Assembly: GCA_023388175.1 (NCBI GenBank)
Contig: JAEWGT010000008.1
Location: 1 to 64,000, forward strand
Reading direction: 5' to 3'
DNA length: 64,000 nt
From: Pseudomonadota bacterium
GTDB lineage: Bacteria > Pseudomonadota > Alphaproteobacteria > Rhizobiales > Devosiaceae
The notes under the pieces are model-generated. The model was not told the DNA's origin. It searched no databases and was given only the letters and a program-made list of their open reading frames with translations. Each line of letters starts with the position of its first letter. The stretch's first letter is position 1. Shown here piece after piece: positions 44,987 to 53,828 of the stretch. The translations under genes and the position numbers were made by a program.

Positions 44987-45972
44987 GCGGTGTTCAACAT
45001 CGGGAAATTACAGCAGATGATGACGGGATGCGTCTGGACCGCTGGTTCTCCAAGCATTTTCCGCAGCTCGGTTTTGCGCGCCTGCAAAAGCTGATCCGCA
45101 ATGGCGAGGTCAAGGTCGACAAGGCCAAGGTGCAGACCAGCACCCGAGTCAGCGAAGGCCAGACGGTTCGCATTCCGCCGATCGATGATCCGGACACCGT
45201 ACGACCATTTAAGGTCAATCAGGACGATGTGCGCTTTCTCAAGGACCTCATCCTCTACGAGGACGACGATCTTTACGTCTTCAACAAGCCACATGGACTG
45301 GCCGTGCAGGGCGGCAGCGGGACGTTGCGGCATATGGACGGGCTCTTGAAGAACCTGCCGAACAAGCAGGGCGAGGCGCCGCGGCTGGTGCATCGGCTGG
45401 ACCGGGACACGTCCGGCTGTCTTGTGGTCGCCAAGACTGCCGCTGCAGCCAAGCATTTCGGTTCTGTGTTCCGCTCGCGTTCGGCGCGTAAGATTTACTG
45501 GGCCGTGGTGGCGGGCAATCCGACGCCGCGTCAGGGCGAGATTTCCTGCTTTCTGGCCAAGCAGATGACCACTGATGGCGAGCAGATGGTGGTGGTGCGC
45601 AATGGCGCGCCGGGCGCTGTTCATTCATCGAGCTATTATTCGACGACCGACACGGCCAGCCGCCGCTTTGCCTGGGTGACGCTGAAGCCTGTAACCGGGC
45701 GCACGCACCAGCTTCGCGTACATATGGCGCAGCTGGGTACGCCCATCATCGATGATCCGCGCTATTTCAACATCGAGAACTGGATGCCGGCGCCGGGGCT
45801 GGGCGAGGGGTTGCATCTGCATGCCCGCCGCATTGCGCTGCCGCTGCGCAACGGTAAAAAGATAGACATTTCAGCGCCTTTGCCGCCGCATATGCGGCAG
45901 AGCTTTGAGGCGTTGGGGTTTGATCCAGACCGGTTCGACGCGCAGAATAATGACCCGGAGCAGGGCGCGTGA
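44983..45972 (+). CDS. rluC: Ribosomal large subunit pseudouridine synthase (RluC/RluD family)
   Basis: 329-residue enzyme that turns uridines of 23S rRNA into pseudouridine. It has an N-terminal S4 RNA-binding domain (RLDRWFSKHFPQLGFARLQKLIRNG) and the RluA catalytic core with HRLDRDTSG (Asp near residue 140) and the late LKPVTGRTHQLRVHM motif. RluC versus RluD is not certain, but RluC fits the synteny with crcB and the HAD gene. ATG at 44983 overlaps the crcB stop. Confidence 0.92.
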   Translation: MSGVQHREITADDDGMRLDRWFSKHFPQLGFARLQKLIRNGEVKVDKAKVQTSTRVSEGQTVRIPPIDDPDTVRPFKVNQDDVRFLKDLILYEDDDLYVFNKPHGLAVQGGSGTLRHMDGLLKNLPNKQGEAPRLVHRLDRDTSGCLVVAKTAAAAKHFGSVFRSRSARKIYWAVVAGNPTPRQGEISCFLAKQMTTDGEQMVVVRNGAPGAVHSSSYYSTTDTASRRFAWVTLKPVTGRTHQLRVHMAQLGTPIIDDPRYFNIENWMPAPGLGEGLHLHARRIALPLRNGKKIDISAPLPPHMRQSFEALGFDPDRFDAQNNDPEQGA

Positions 45973-46634
45973 AGCTCGTCATGTTCGATATGGACGGCAC
46001 GCTGATCGATACCGGATCGCTGATTGCCGAACATATGGCGACGACATTTTTGGGGGCGGGGTTGGAGGCGCCTTTGCCTGAGCAGGTGCGGCGGATTATC
46101 GGGTTGAGCCTGCCGCAGGCCATGCTGGAATTGCTGGGGTCGCAAGATGTTGAATTGGCTGACAAATTGGCCAATGACTATCGCGCGCACTATCGTGCGG
46201 CACTGGTGTCTGCCGAGGGGCGGGAGGGGTTGTTCCCCGGTGCGCGGGACACCCTGGACCTGCTTCATGAACAGGACGGCATGCTTTTGGGCATTGCGAC
46301 CGGCAAGGGGCTCAACGGCGTGCATCGGCTGACCGCGTTGCATGGCATTGCTGGACATTTCTCGACCTTGCAGACGCCGGACCACAATCCCTCAAAGCCG
46401 CATCCGGGGATGATGCTGCGCGCAATGGACGAGATCGGCGCCGACAAAAGCCAGACGGTAATCATCGGCGATACGACTTTCGATATCCATATGGGCAAAG
46501 CCGCCGGCACGAAAACCATAGGTGTTACCTGGGGTTATCACGCTCCTGAGGAGCTTGTGGGCGCCGGCGCAGATCTGCTTGTGCGCGATTATGCGGAGCT
46601 GCCGGCCGCAATTGAACGGCTGCTGGAGAGCTGA
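45969..46634 (+). CDS. HAD-superfamily hydrolase (phosphoglycolate phosphatase-like)
   Basis: 221-residue phosphatase of the haloacid dehalogenase class. The nucleophile motif DMDGT (Asp7, Asp9), a helical cap, the IATGK motif, KPHP with the conserved lysine and the metal-binding GDTTFDIHMG are all there. Similar proteins are named Gph, but the substrate is not fixed by sequence. GTG start at 45969 overlaps the rluC stop by four bases, so it is coupled to the pseudouridine synthase. Confidence 0.85.
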   Translation: MKLVMFDMDGTLIDTGSLIAEHMATTFLGAGLEAPLPEQVRRIIGLSLPQAMLELLGSQDVELADKLANDYRAHYRAALVSAEGREGLFPGARDTLDLLHEQDGMLLGIATGKGLNGVHRLTALHGIAGHFSTLQTPDHNPSKPHPGMMLRAMDEIGADKSQTVIIGDTTFDIHMGKAAGTKTIGVTWGYHAPEELVGAGADLLVRDYAELPAAIERLLES

Positions 46635-46636
46635 AT

Positions 46637-47413
46637 ATGCGCGATCAACTGGAAGAAGCCCAGAAGCATATGGATGACGGCTATGGCCGGGCCCAGCATC
46701 TGAACAAGGTTGAACTGCCCAAGCGGTTTTATAGCAGTGTGGATATTGCCCGGGGAGATGAAGGCTTCTCGGTGACGCTGGATGGGCGGCAGGTCAAGAC
46801 GCCGGGCCACAAAATTCCTGTTGTGGTTCAAACGCTTGGCATTGCCCATGCGATGGCTGAGGAATGGGCGGCGCAGGGGGAGTTCATCGACCCGGCGACC
46901 ATGCCCATGGTGCGGCTGATCAATTCGGCGGTGGAGAGCGGGGAGGCTCTGGTCCCTGAGTTCCGGGCGGAGATCGGCAAGTTCGCGGGCAATGACCTTT
47001 TGCTCTATCGCGCTGATTCTCCTCAGGAATTGGTGGCGGAACAGGAAACGCACTGGGATGGCGCGCTGGTCAAGCTGGCGCGGCATTTCGATGTCGCGTT
47101 TCAGCCGACCATCGGAATTATCCATCAGAAACAACCGGATAGCACGCTGGTCAAGCTGGATGCGGCGCTTGAGGGGCAGGGCTTGCATATGCTCACGGCG
47201 CTCGTTTCGATTACAGGGCTGACAGGCTCCGGCCTGCTGGCAATTGCGCAATTGTATCAATTGCTTACGCCGAACGAGGTGTGGACGGCGGCGCATGTCG
47301 ATGAGGACCACCAGATCAGGCTCTGGGGTGAAGACGAAGAGGCGATGGAACGCCGCGCCAAACGCAGGGTCGAGTTCGATATTGCCTCCAAGGTCGTCGA
47401 CGAGCTGCGTTGA
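46637..47413 (+). CDS. ATP12-family F1-ATPase assembly chaperone
   Basis: 258-residue protein of the ATP12 family. The mitochondrial member binds the F1 alpha subunit during ATP synthase assembly; alphaproteobacteria have the same protein. LDGRQVKTPG, AEEWAAQGEFIDPATMPMVRLINSA and the C-terminal WGEDEEAMERRAKRRVEFD are characteristic. Starts two bases after the HAD gene; end of the rarA-crcB-rluC run. Its stop faces folK at 32 bases, with no clear terminator. Confidence 0.9.
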   Translation: MRDQLEEAQKHMDDGYGRAQHLNKVELPKRFYSSVDIARGDEGFSVTLDGRQVKTPGHKIPVVVQTLGIAHAMAEEWAAQGEFIDPATMPMVRLINSAVESGEALVPEFRAEIGKFAGNDLLLYRADSPQELVAEQETHWDGALVKLARHFDVAFQPTIGIIHQKQPDSTLVKLDAALEGQGLHMLTALVSITGLTGSGLLAIAQLYQLLTPNEVWTAAHVDEDHQIRLWGEDEEAMERRAKRRVEFDIASKVVDELR

Positions 47414-47445
47414 GCCGGAATTGGCTAGCAGGCTGTTAGCGCTGA

Positions 47446-47886
47446 CTATGACGTTTTGCGCCTTGTGGTGAGCCAGGCGGCAGTGTCGGGCGAAATTTCG
47501 CGAAGCGGCAGGAGAACGAAGTCACGTTCATGGGCAAAGCGATGGGGCAGGGTCAGCTTGGCGCTGTCCATCTCGACGCGTTCATAGGCGATGATGTCAA
47601 TGTCGATCAACCGGGGCCCCCAAATCTCGTGACGCACGCGCCCCAGGTCGCGCTCGATGTCGAGGCAGGCGTGCAGCAGGTCGATTGGTGAGAGCGCCGT
47701 CTCTACCGCAAGCGCCATATTGGCGAAGTCGGGCTGGTCGGTCTTGCCCCAGGCCTTGGTGGCGATGACCGTCGACTGAGCCGTTACGGCGATATGGTCA
47801 TTCGCGTCCAGCAGGCGAACAGCAGCGGCGAGCTGAGCGGGTGGGTCGCCGATATTGGCGCCGAGGCTGAGCCATGCACGGGCCAT
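47446..47886 (-). CDS. folK: HPPK: 6-hydroxymethyl-dihydropterin pyrophosphokinase
   Basis: Transfers pyrophosphate from ATP to 6-hydroxymethyl-7,8-dihydropterin in folate synthesis. 146 residues. LSLGANIGDP at the start, WGPRLIDIDIIAY (89-101) with the two metal-binding Asp, and LPHRFAHERDFVLLPL near the end are diagnostic. Starts in an ATGA overlap with folB, so coupled to it. Confidence 0.95.
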   Translation of the reverse strand: MARAWLSLGANIGDPPAQLAAAVRLLDANDHIAVTAQSTVIATKAWGKTDQPDFANMALAVETALSPIDLLHACLDIERDLGRVRHEIWGPRLIDIDIIAYERVEMDSAKLTLPHRFAHERDFVLLPLREISPDTAAWLTTRRKTS

Positions 47887-48281
47887 CAGGCGGGCCGGAC
47901 GCGATGGAGTTCGATGGCGGCTTCGCCGCGCACCATGGCGATGGGCGCTTCGGGCTTGCGGACGCGGACAATGACCCAGTTGATGTCGGAGAAGGCGGCG
48001 AAGAGTGCGTCGATGATATTCTGGCCAACGGCTTCGATGAGGTGCATGCGCCGAGTCTCGAAGGCAGATTTCACCACGTCGTAGATGTCGGCATAGGAGA
48101 CGGTGGCGCCAATGGTATCGGTCTGGGCCGGGCCGGTGAGGTCGACCCCACATTGCAGGTCGATCAGAAAGCGCTGGCCGAGCTTGGCTTCTTCGTTGAA
48201 GAGGCCGTGATAGCCGTAGAAACCGAGGTCGTTGAGGATGATGCGGTCGCCGGTGAAGGGTGCGGTCATTGTGGTGCTCAT
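47886..48281 (-). CDS. folB: Dihydroneopterin aldolase
   Basis: Converts dihydroneopterin to the HPPK substrate. 131 residues; LNDLGFYGYHGLFNEEAKLGQRF with the catalytic Tyr/Glu region, SYADIYDVVK and LIEAVGQNI are family features. The order folP-folB-folK is a normal alphaproteobacterial folate operon. A palindrome sits in the 44-base gap to folP. Confidence 0.95.
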   Translation of the reverse strand: MSTTMTAPFTGDRIILNDLGFYGYHGLFNEEAKLGQRFLIDLQCGVDLTGPAQTDTIGATVSYADIYDVVKSAFETRRMHLIEAVGQNIIDALFAAFSDINWVIVRVRKPEAPIAMVRGEAAIELHRVRPA

Positions 48282-48301
48282 CTGGCAAATCTCAAGATGG
48301 G

Positions 48302-48319
48302 CCCCGGCCTTCGCCGGGG
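48302..48319. repeat. GC palindrome between folP and folB
   Basis: CCCCGGC/GCCGGGG with a CTTC loop, in the context GGGCCCCGGCCTTCGCCGGGGTGAC. This word is a frequent intergenic palindrome in Rhizobiales. It might also act as mRNA structure in the folate operon. Confidence 0.6.
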
Positions 48320-48325
48320 TGACAT

Positions 48326-49189
48326 TCAGCGCGTGGTGCCGGTTTCGGGGGAAGAATACAATGTTGCCTCGGCGACGCGAAGGGCGTCGCGGTTTTCTTT
48401 GACGTCATGCACGCGGAAAATGTGGCCGCCGCGCTCATAGGCCTGGACCGTGGTGGCAATGGTCCCGGGCAGGCGTTCCGTCGGCTGGTTGTCCAGAAGG
48501 CGGCCGATCATCGATTTGCGCGAGGTGCCGATCAGCAGCGGCAGGCTTGGGAAATTGCGAGTCAGATCGGGGAGTTGGCGCAGAATGCTGTAGTTCTGAT
48601 TCAGGGTTTTTGAGAAGCCGAAGCCTGGATCGAGGATGATAGTGCCGGCATTGACGCCGGTGCTTTGGGCAATGTTCAGCGTATCCTGAAAGTAACGGAT
48701 CATGGCGGGGATGGGGTCGGTCTCAGCGGTCCAGGTGCGATCCCAGTGCATTGCGATGACCGGCGCGCCGTGGAGGGCGGCGATCTCGGCCATTTCGGGC
48801 GCGCCCTGCAATCCATTCACATCGTTGATGATGTCGGCACCCGCCTGCAAGGCCTGATCGGCAACAAGCGGCTTCATGGTGTCGATGGAGATGGGCGCCG
48901 TGATGCCTTCGGCGCGCAGCGCATCGATGACCGGCATGATGCGGTCTAGCTCTTCCTGAACGCCGACCGGTTCGGCGCCCGGGCGGGTGCTTTCGCCGCC
49001 AATGTCGAGAATGTCTGCGCCTTGGGCCAGCATAGTGCGGGCATGTGCCAGGGCCGCGTCGATATGGTTGTGGTGGCCGCCATCGGAGAAACTGTCGGGC
49101 GTGACGTTGAGAATGCCCATGACCAAAGCACGCCGGCCGAGCATGAGTGGCGGGCGGTGGCGCAGGGCGATGGAATGGGTCTTGTGCAT
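48326..49189 (-). CDS. folP: Dihydropteroate synthase
   Basis: Condenses pABA with the pterin diphosphate; target of sulfonamides. ATG at 49189 behind GGGGAG gives 287 residues. MGILNVTPDSFSDGG with the conserved Asn-Thr, GADILDIGGESTRPGAEPV, DVNGLQG and LIGTSRKSM are all present. First gene of the folate operon. A longer frame up to 49234 has no better start. Confidence 0.96.
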   Translation of the reverse strand: MHKTHSIALRHRPPLMLGRRALVMGILNVTPDSFSDGGHHNHIDAALAHARTMLAQGADILDIGGESTRPGAEPVGVQEELDRIMPVIDALRAEGITAPISIDTMKPLVADQALQAGADIINDVNGLQGAPEMAEIAALHGAPVIAMHWDRTWTAETDPIPAMIRYFQDTLNIAQSTGVNAGTIILDPGFGFSKTLNQNYSILRQLPDLTRNFPSLPLLIGTSRKSMIGRLLDNQPTERLPGTIATTVQAYERGGHIFRVHDVKENRDALRVAEATLYSSPETGTTR

Positions 49190-49348
49190 TGGGCTCCCCG
49201 TCAACGCTGGTCTAGCGCCCCCGATCTCTCTCAAGCGGGGTCAGCCGCTCAGGACGCCACATTGCGGCGCGGCAATGGGCAAAAGCGCAGGATTTGTCTG
49301 TCGCGCGCATGGAACACTTCCTATGGTTTCAAGCAAGGAAGAACGACG

Positions 49349-50209
49349 ATGAACAAGCAAATCACCCAGGCCAACTATCGGGATCGCCTCAATCGCGTGG
49401 TGGACTATGTCCATGCCCATCTGGATGAGGACCTTTCCTTCGATCAGATGGCGGAGATTGCCTGTCTGTCGCCCTATCACTGGAGCCGCATTTATGCGGC
49501 GATGCAGGGCGAAACCATTGCGGCGAGCATTCGTCGCCTGCGCCTGCAACGGGCCGCCGACCGGCTGGCTAATGGCGACCTTGCCATAGACGAAATTGCC
49601 AGGAAGGCGGGCTACTCTTCCGCAGAGGCCTTTGGACGCGCCTTCAAGGACATGTTTGCGTTGGCACCGGCGATGTATCGGGCCGGCGGATCACATGCCG
49701 CATTCAAGCGGGCGGAGGCCGATGCGGCCGTTTCCAGTTTTCCGGTCGACATCGTAATGCTGGAGCCGCGCCGCTGTGCGGGCATCGACCATGTCGGCTC
49801 CTATATGCAGATTGACCATGCCATGGGGCGGCTGTTCGTCGAGTTGGCGGCGCGAAATGCCATGCCAGCGCAGCCGCAGATGATCGGCCTCTTCTTTGAC
49901 GATCCCGACCTGGGGCCGGAAGACGAATTGCGCTCGCGCGCCTGCCTTCCTGTGGATGAGGCGGTTGCCATTGCGGCACCCATGGTGGAAACAGTTCTGA
50001 GGGGCGGGCTATATGCTCGGCTTAGCTACCAGGGCCCCTATGCCGATATGCGCGGTGCCTATCGCTGGTTCCTCGGCACCTGGCTGCCGGCTTCTGGCCA
50101 TGACCCGGAGGATGCGCCGATTTTCGAGGCCTATCTCAACGATCCGCGTGAGGTTCCGCAAAGCCAGTTACGGACGGACATTCATTTGCCGCTGAAAGCA
50201 TGGGCGTGA
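49349..50209 (+). CDS. AraC-family regulator with GyrI-like domain
   Basis: 286 residues. An N-terminal AraC double helix-turn-helix (about residues 8-107: ACLSPYHWSRIY and EIARKAGYSSAEAFGRAFK) is joined to a C-terminal GyrI/SbmC-like ligand-binding domain (about 125-286). This is the Rob/SoxS-like layout of small-molecule sensors, often drug or stress related. ATG at 49349 with AAGGA. It overlaps the DUF1801 gene by 10 bases, so that gene may be its main partner or target. Confidence 0.88.
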   Translation: MNKQITQANYRDRLNRVVDYVHAHLDEDLSFDQMAEIACLSPYHWSRIYAAMQGETIAASIRRLRLQRAADRLANGDLAIDEIARKAGYSSAEAFGRAFKDMFALAPAMYRAGGSHAAFKRAEADAAVSSFPVDIVMLEPRRCAGIDHVGSYMQIDHAMGRLFVELAARNAMPAQPQMIGLFFDDPDLGPEDELRSRACLPVDEAVAIAAPMVETVLRGGLYARLSYQGPYADMRGAYRWFLGTWLPASGHDPEDAPIFEAYLNDPREVPQSQLRTDIHLPLKAWA

Positions 50210-50649
50210 GGGTTCCGCCCACTTCCGAACTGGTGCGGGAGGCATTCGAGAGGCTTCCCGCAGGCATACGTCCGACCCTTGAGGAGGTGCGGTCGCTGAT
50301 CATGGAGGTTGCGGCGGTGGCAGATGCCGGGCCCCTGACTGAAACGCTCAAATGGGGCGAACCAGCCTATCTGACCGAGGCCAGCAAGAGCGGCACGACG
50401 ATCAGGCTGGGCACGACGCGGTCGGCGCCGGACCGGTGCGCGGTGTTTTTCAACTGCAAGACCAATCTTGTGGCCAGTTTCAAAGACCGGTTTGTCGATG
50501 ATTTTGACTATGAGGGAAGCCGGGCGTTGATCTTGCCGAGGCGCCCCGACTGGTCGCGTGATGCGCTTTCAATCTGCCTTGGCGAGGCGCTGACCTATCA
50601 CCGGCGGAAACGTGTCACCCGTGCTGGCGGGATTCCAGCGCCGACTTGA
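50200..50649 (+). CDS. DUF1801-type protein
   Basis: 149 residues. VPPTSELVREAFERLPAGIRPTLEEVRSLI, LKWGEPAYLTEASKSGTTIRLG and a basic closing region recall DUF1801/YdhG proteins, whose function is unknown. It overlaps the regulator gene by 10 bases, and its last 35 bases overlap the end of cysW on the other strand. The very tight fit suggests a short, recently trimmed interval. Confidence 0.75.
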   Translation: MGVRVPPTSELVREAFERLPAGIRPTLEEVRSLIMEVAAVADAGPLTETLKWGEPAYLTEASKSGTTIRLGTTRSAPDRCAVFFNCKTNLVASFKDRFVDDFDYEGSRALILPRRPDWSRDALSICLGEALTYHRRKRVTRAGGIPAPT

Positions 50650-51424
50650 TCACCAGTGTGATGACGGCGATCAGCGTCAGGGTGGAGGCGGCGGCGAAGG
50701 CGCCGGTGACGTTGAAGTCGTTGAACAGCAGGTTGATCTGTAGGGGCAGAGTGTTGGTCTGGCCGCGAATGGCGCCCGAGACGACGGAGACGGCGCCGAA
50801 CTCGCCCATGACGCGGGCATTGGTCAGCACGGCGCCGTAGAGCAGCGCCCAGCCGATATTGGGCAGGGTGACGTGCCAGAACATCTGCCAGCCATTGGCG
50901 CCGAGCGAAAGCGCTGCCTCCTCGTCGTCGCTGCCCTGCTGGCGCATCAGCGGAATGAGTTCGCGGGCAGCATAGGGCGCTGTGACGAAGAGGCTCACCA
51001 GCACGATGGCCAGCGGCGTGAACATGATCTGTATGCCGGCTGATTGCAGTGTGGGGCCGAGCAGACCCTGGCCGCCATAGAGAAACAGATAGACGACGCC
51101 GGCCACGATGGGGCTCATCGCGGCGGGCATTTCGATGATGCTGATGAGCAGTTGGCGGCCACGAAAGCGAAAACGGGTGACGAGCCAGGCCAGCGCGGCG
51201 CCGACCACGATATTGATCGGCACGACAATGAGAGCCGTGAGCACGGTCAGCCAGATGGCGTGCAGCGTGTTGGGGTGGACGATGTTGCTGACATAAACAG
51301 CGATGCCTTCGCGCAGGGCGAAGCTGAAGATGAGGACCACCGGCACGACAAGCATGAGGCCGGCCAGAAGGAAGGCCAGGGCGATGAGCGCCTTTGCGGC
51401 GGGGGAGCTGGGGCGATGGGTCAT
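50615..51424 (-). CDS. cysW: Sulfate/thiosulfate ABC transporter permease CysW
   Basis: Inner-membrane half of the sulfate importer, 269 residues with six spans. The EAA loop that contacts the ATPase reads DEEAALSLGANGWQMFWHVTLPNI (about residues 168-191), and the family word ARVMGEFGAVSVVSG follows. Last gene of sbp-cysT-cysW; no cysA ATPase gene follows. The 208 bases before it contain palindromic repeats. Confidence 0.93.
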   Translation of the reverse strand: MTHRPSSPAAKALIALAFLLAGLMLVVPVVLIFSFALREGIAVYVSNIVHPNTLHAIWLTVLTALIVVPINIVVGAALAWLVTRFRFRGRQLLISIIEMPAAMSPIVAGVVYLFLYGGQGLLGPTLQSAGIQIMFTPLAIVLVSLFVTAPYAARELIPLMRQQGSDDEEAALSLGANGWQMFWHVTLPNIGWALLYGAVLTNARVMGEFGAVSVVSGAIRGQTNTLPLQINLLFNDFNVTGAFAAASTLTLIAVITLVIKSALESRQHG

Positions 51425-51475
51425 GGCGATTCCGTCGTTTCGCCGAAATTTCGATGTCCGGGTTCATTGGCCTGC

Positions 51476-51585
51476 CTCCCCATTGAGGGGAGCGAAAGAG
51501 GGTGCAGGCCTTTCCAGGCGCACCGAGTTTTTGGAAGCTGCAGAACCCCCACCCCGGCCCGCCCCTCAAGGGGGAGGGGGCGGTG
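51476..51585. repeat. Palindromic repeat block between cysT and cysW
   Basis: CTCCCC/GGGGAG (51476-51481, 51487-51492) and a C-rich/G-rich inverted pair around 51546-51582 (ACCCCGGCCCGCCCC, then GGGGGAGGGGGCGG). It resembles the CCTCCCCCT family seen at 52543 and 57288, though less perfectly. Confidence 0.6.
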
Positions 51586-51632
51586 AAGCCGAGTGTTCAT
51601 CGCAGAGCCATGGCGTTGCAAAAAAGCAAATG

Positions 51633-52472
51633 TCATGCAGCGGTCCTTTCCACATAGCGGGTCTGCCAGGCGGCGAGGATGTTGGTGGTGAGGAGGGTAA
51701 TGAACGCGACGAGCAGCAGGACAAAGGCGAGGGCGGCGGCGGCTTCGTAATTATATTCGTCGAGGCGAATATAGATAAGCAGCGAGACGATTTCGGTGAC
51801 GCCGGGCAGATTGCCGGCGATGAAGACCACGGCGCCGAACTCGCCCAGCGAACGGGCGAAGGACAGCACGCAGCCGCTGATGAAAGCGGGAAGGATGGCC
51901 GGCCAGATGATACGGGTGAATATCTGCCAGTCGGTCGCGCCCAGCGTGCGGGCGGCGGCTTCCAGCCCTTCGTCGAGATCTTCCAGCACCGGCTGGACCG
52001 AGCGGACGACGAAGGGAATGGAGGTGAAGGTCAGGGCGGCCACGATGCCGAGCTGGGTGTAATTGACCTTGATGCCGGCGGGTTCGAGGAACTGGCCATA
52101 CCAGCCATTATTGGCAAAGAGCGTCACAAGGACGAGGCCGGCAACGGCGGTGGGCAGGGCGAAAGGCAGGTCGACCAGGGCATCGAGCAGACGCCGGCCG
52201 GGGAAGCGGTAGCGCGTGAGCACCCAGGCGAGAAGCAGGCCGACGACGCCGTTGATGATGGTGGCATAGAAGGCCGAGGAAAAGGTGACCTGATAGGCGG
52301 CGATGGCCCGGCGCGATGTGGTGATGCGCCAGAATTCCTCGAACCCCATGCCCGCAACCTTGAGCAGCATGGCCGCAATGGGCAGGAGGATGATGAGCGT
52401 GATGTAGAAGAGCGATATGCCCATGGTCAGCCCGAAACCGGGAAGCAGGTGCTTGCTGGGGGGCTTGGGCAT
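51633..52472 (-). CDS. cysT: Sulfate/thiosulfate ABC transporter permease CysT
   Basis: Second membrane subunit, 279 residues from the ATG at 52472 (AAGG eight bases upstream). EAA loop LEAAARTLGATDWQIFTRIIWPAI near residue 180, then SFARSLGEFGAVVFIAGNLP, which is diagnostic for CysT. Follows sbp after 148 bases that contain a palindromic repeat. Confidence 0.94.
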   Translation of the reverse strand: MPKPPSKHLLPGFGLTMGISLFYITLIILLPIAAMLLKVAGMGFEEFWRITTSRRAIAAYQVTFSSAFYATIINGVVGLLLAWVLTRYRFPGRRLLDALVDLPFALPTAVAGLVLVTLFANNGWYGQFLEPAGIKVNYTQLGIVAALTFTSIPFVVRSVQPVLEDLDEGLEAAARTLGATDWQIFTRIIWPAILPAFISGCVLSFARSLGEFGAVVFIAGNLPGVTEIVSLLIYIRLDEYNYEAAAALAFVLLLVAFITLLTTNILAAWQTRYVERTAA

Positions 52473-52542
52473 TTGGGTGCCTTCTATGCGTTGAGGCGGG
52501 CACGGGCCCGCCTGTAATCCGGGGGAAGGAGCCCCCACCTGA

Positions 52543-52565
52543 CCTCCCCCTGTAGAAGGGGGAGG
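52543..52565. repeat. Palindromic repeat, CCTCCCCCT family, copy 1
   Basis: CCTCCCCCT/AGGGGGAGG (52543-52551, 52557-52565) with a five-base spacer, between sbp and cysT. It shares flanks (CACCTNA before, GGAC after) with the copy at 57288. Confidence 0.8.
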
Positions 52566-52620
52566 GACTGCATCGTGCTTGCGGCGGACCTGAGGTTTAC
52601 CCTCGGGACGGCGCGGAGCC

Positions 52621-53619
52621 TTACTGGTTGACGAAGACCGTGTCGAGCAGGCCGCCGTCGGCGAAGTGCTCGTTGGACACCGCTTCCCAGCCGCCGAAGA
52701 CGTCTTCGACGCTTACAAGGCGCACTTCGGGGAAACTATCGGCGAATTCGGCCACCACGGCTTCGTCGTGAACGCGGTGGTTGCGCTCGGCGGCGACGCG
52801 CTGGCCTTCGGGCGAATAGAGGAAATCGAGATAGGCCTTGGCAATGTCGCGGCTGCCGCGGGCATCGACGACCTTATCGACAATGGCGACCGGGAATTCG
52901 GCGAGCAGGCTCACCGAGGGCACCACGGACTGGTAATTGTCCGCGCCGAGCAATTCCACCGCGCTCAGCACTTCGGCCTCGAAGGTGATCAGCACGTCGC
53001 CCAGCTGGCGCTCGGTGAAGGCCGTGGTAGCGCCGCGGCCGCCGGTTTCGAATACGGGCACGTTGAGGAAGACCTTGGTGAGGTAGTCCTCGATCTGGGC
53101 CTGGTCGCCGCCGAATTCTTCAGTCGCCCAGGCGCGGGCGGCCAGATAGGTGTAGCGCGCATTGCCCGAGGTCTTGGGATTGGGGAAGATCACCTGCACG
53201 TCGTCGCGCGCCAGATCGCTCCAGTCGGCGATATTCTTGGGATTGCCGGCGCGGACCAGGAAGGAGGGGAAGGAATAGAAGGGGGAGGCGTTGTTGGCGA
53301 ATTCGCTCTGCCAGTCGTCGGAGACGAACCCGCCCTCGACGAGGCGCTCGATGTCGGTCACCTGGTTGAAGGTGACGACGTCTGCGGGCAGGCCTTCGAG
53401 GATGGCGCGGGCCTGGGTGGAGGTGCCGGCATGGGACTGGTTGACGGTGAGGGTCACCCCGTTTTCCGCTTCATAGGCGGGAATGAAGGCGGCGTTCTCG
53501 GCATCGAACAATTCGCGGGCGATGTCGTAGGAGGCGTTGAGAATGTCGGTCGGCTGGGCCAGGACCGGCGAAGCCGTCAAAGCGAAAGCGGCGGCGGCGG
53601 AGAAGAGAAACTTGTTCAT
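52621..53619 (-). CDS. Periplasmic sulfate-binding protein
   Basis: 332-residue binding protein of the Sbp/CysP type. Signal peptide 1-21 (cleavage near VLA-QP). Diagnostic words: ILNASYDIARELF, NQSHAGTSTQARAILEGLPADVVTFNQ, FPNPKTSGNARYTYLAA and GGRGATTAFTERQLGDVLITFEAE. Feeds CysT and CysW encoded downstream. The upstream 209 bases carry no clear cysteine-regulon site that I can name. Confidence 0.94.
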   Translation of the reverse strand: MNKFLFSAAAAFALTASPVLAQPTDILNASYDIARELFDAENAAFIPAYEAENGVTLTVNQSHAGTSTQARAILEGLPADVVTFNQVTDIERLVEGGFVSDDWQSEFANNASPFYSFPSFLVRAGNPKNIADWSDLARDDVQVIFPNPKTSGNARYTYLAARAWATEEFGGDQAQIEDYLTKVFLNVPVFETGGRGATTAFTERQLGDVLITFEAEVLSAVELLGADNYQSVVPSVSLLAEFPVAIVDKVVDARGSRDIAKAYLDFLYSPEGQRVAAERNHRVHDEAVVAEFADSFPEVRLVSVEDVFGGWEAVSNEHFADGGLLDTVFVNQ

Positions 53620-53828
53620 CGGACGCGGGAATCCATCGGTTCGGGATGTGCTGGTCCCGTTGATGCGATGGCTTCCGGCGCGCCGTAAAGCGACAAATTG
53701 CTGTTTCGGATGAGTAATTTAAGAAGCGGGACGGCGTGGCAAAGACGTTGCGCGGGGCGGGGTCATGCCCGCAATTCCATTCCGAGGGGCGAGCCGGCGC
53801 GCATCGGCCAGCCCGTCCCCCAAAGGCT

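Noticed and set aside
52666..53688. 340-codon frame opposite the sulfate-binding protein
   Set aside because: Glycine-rich antisense shadow; the sense product is a clear Sbp with signal peptide.
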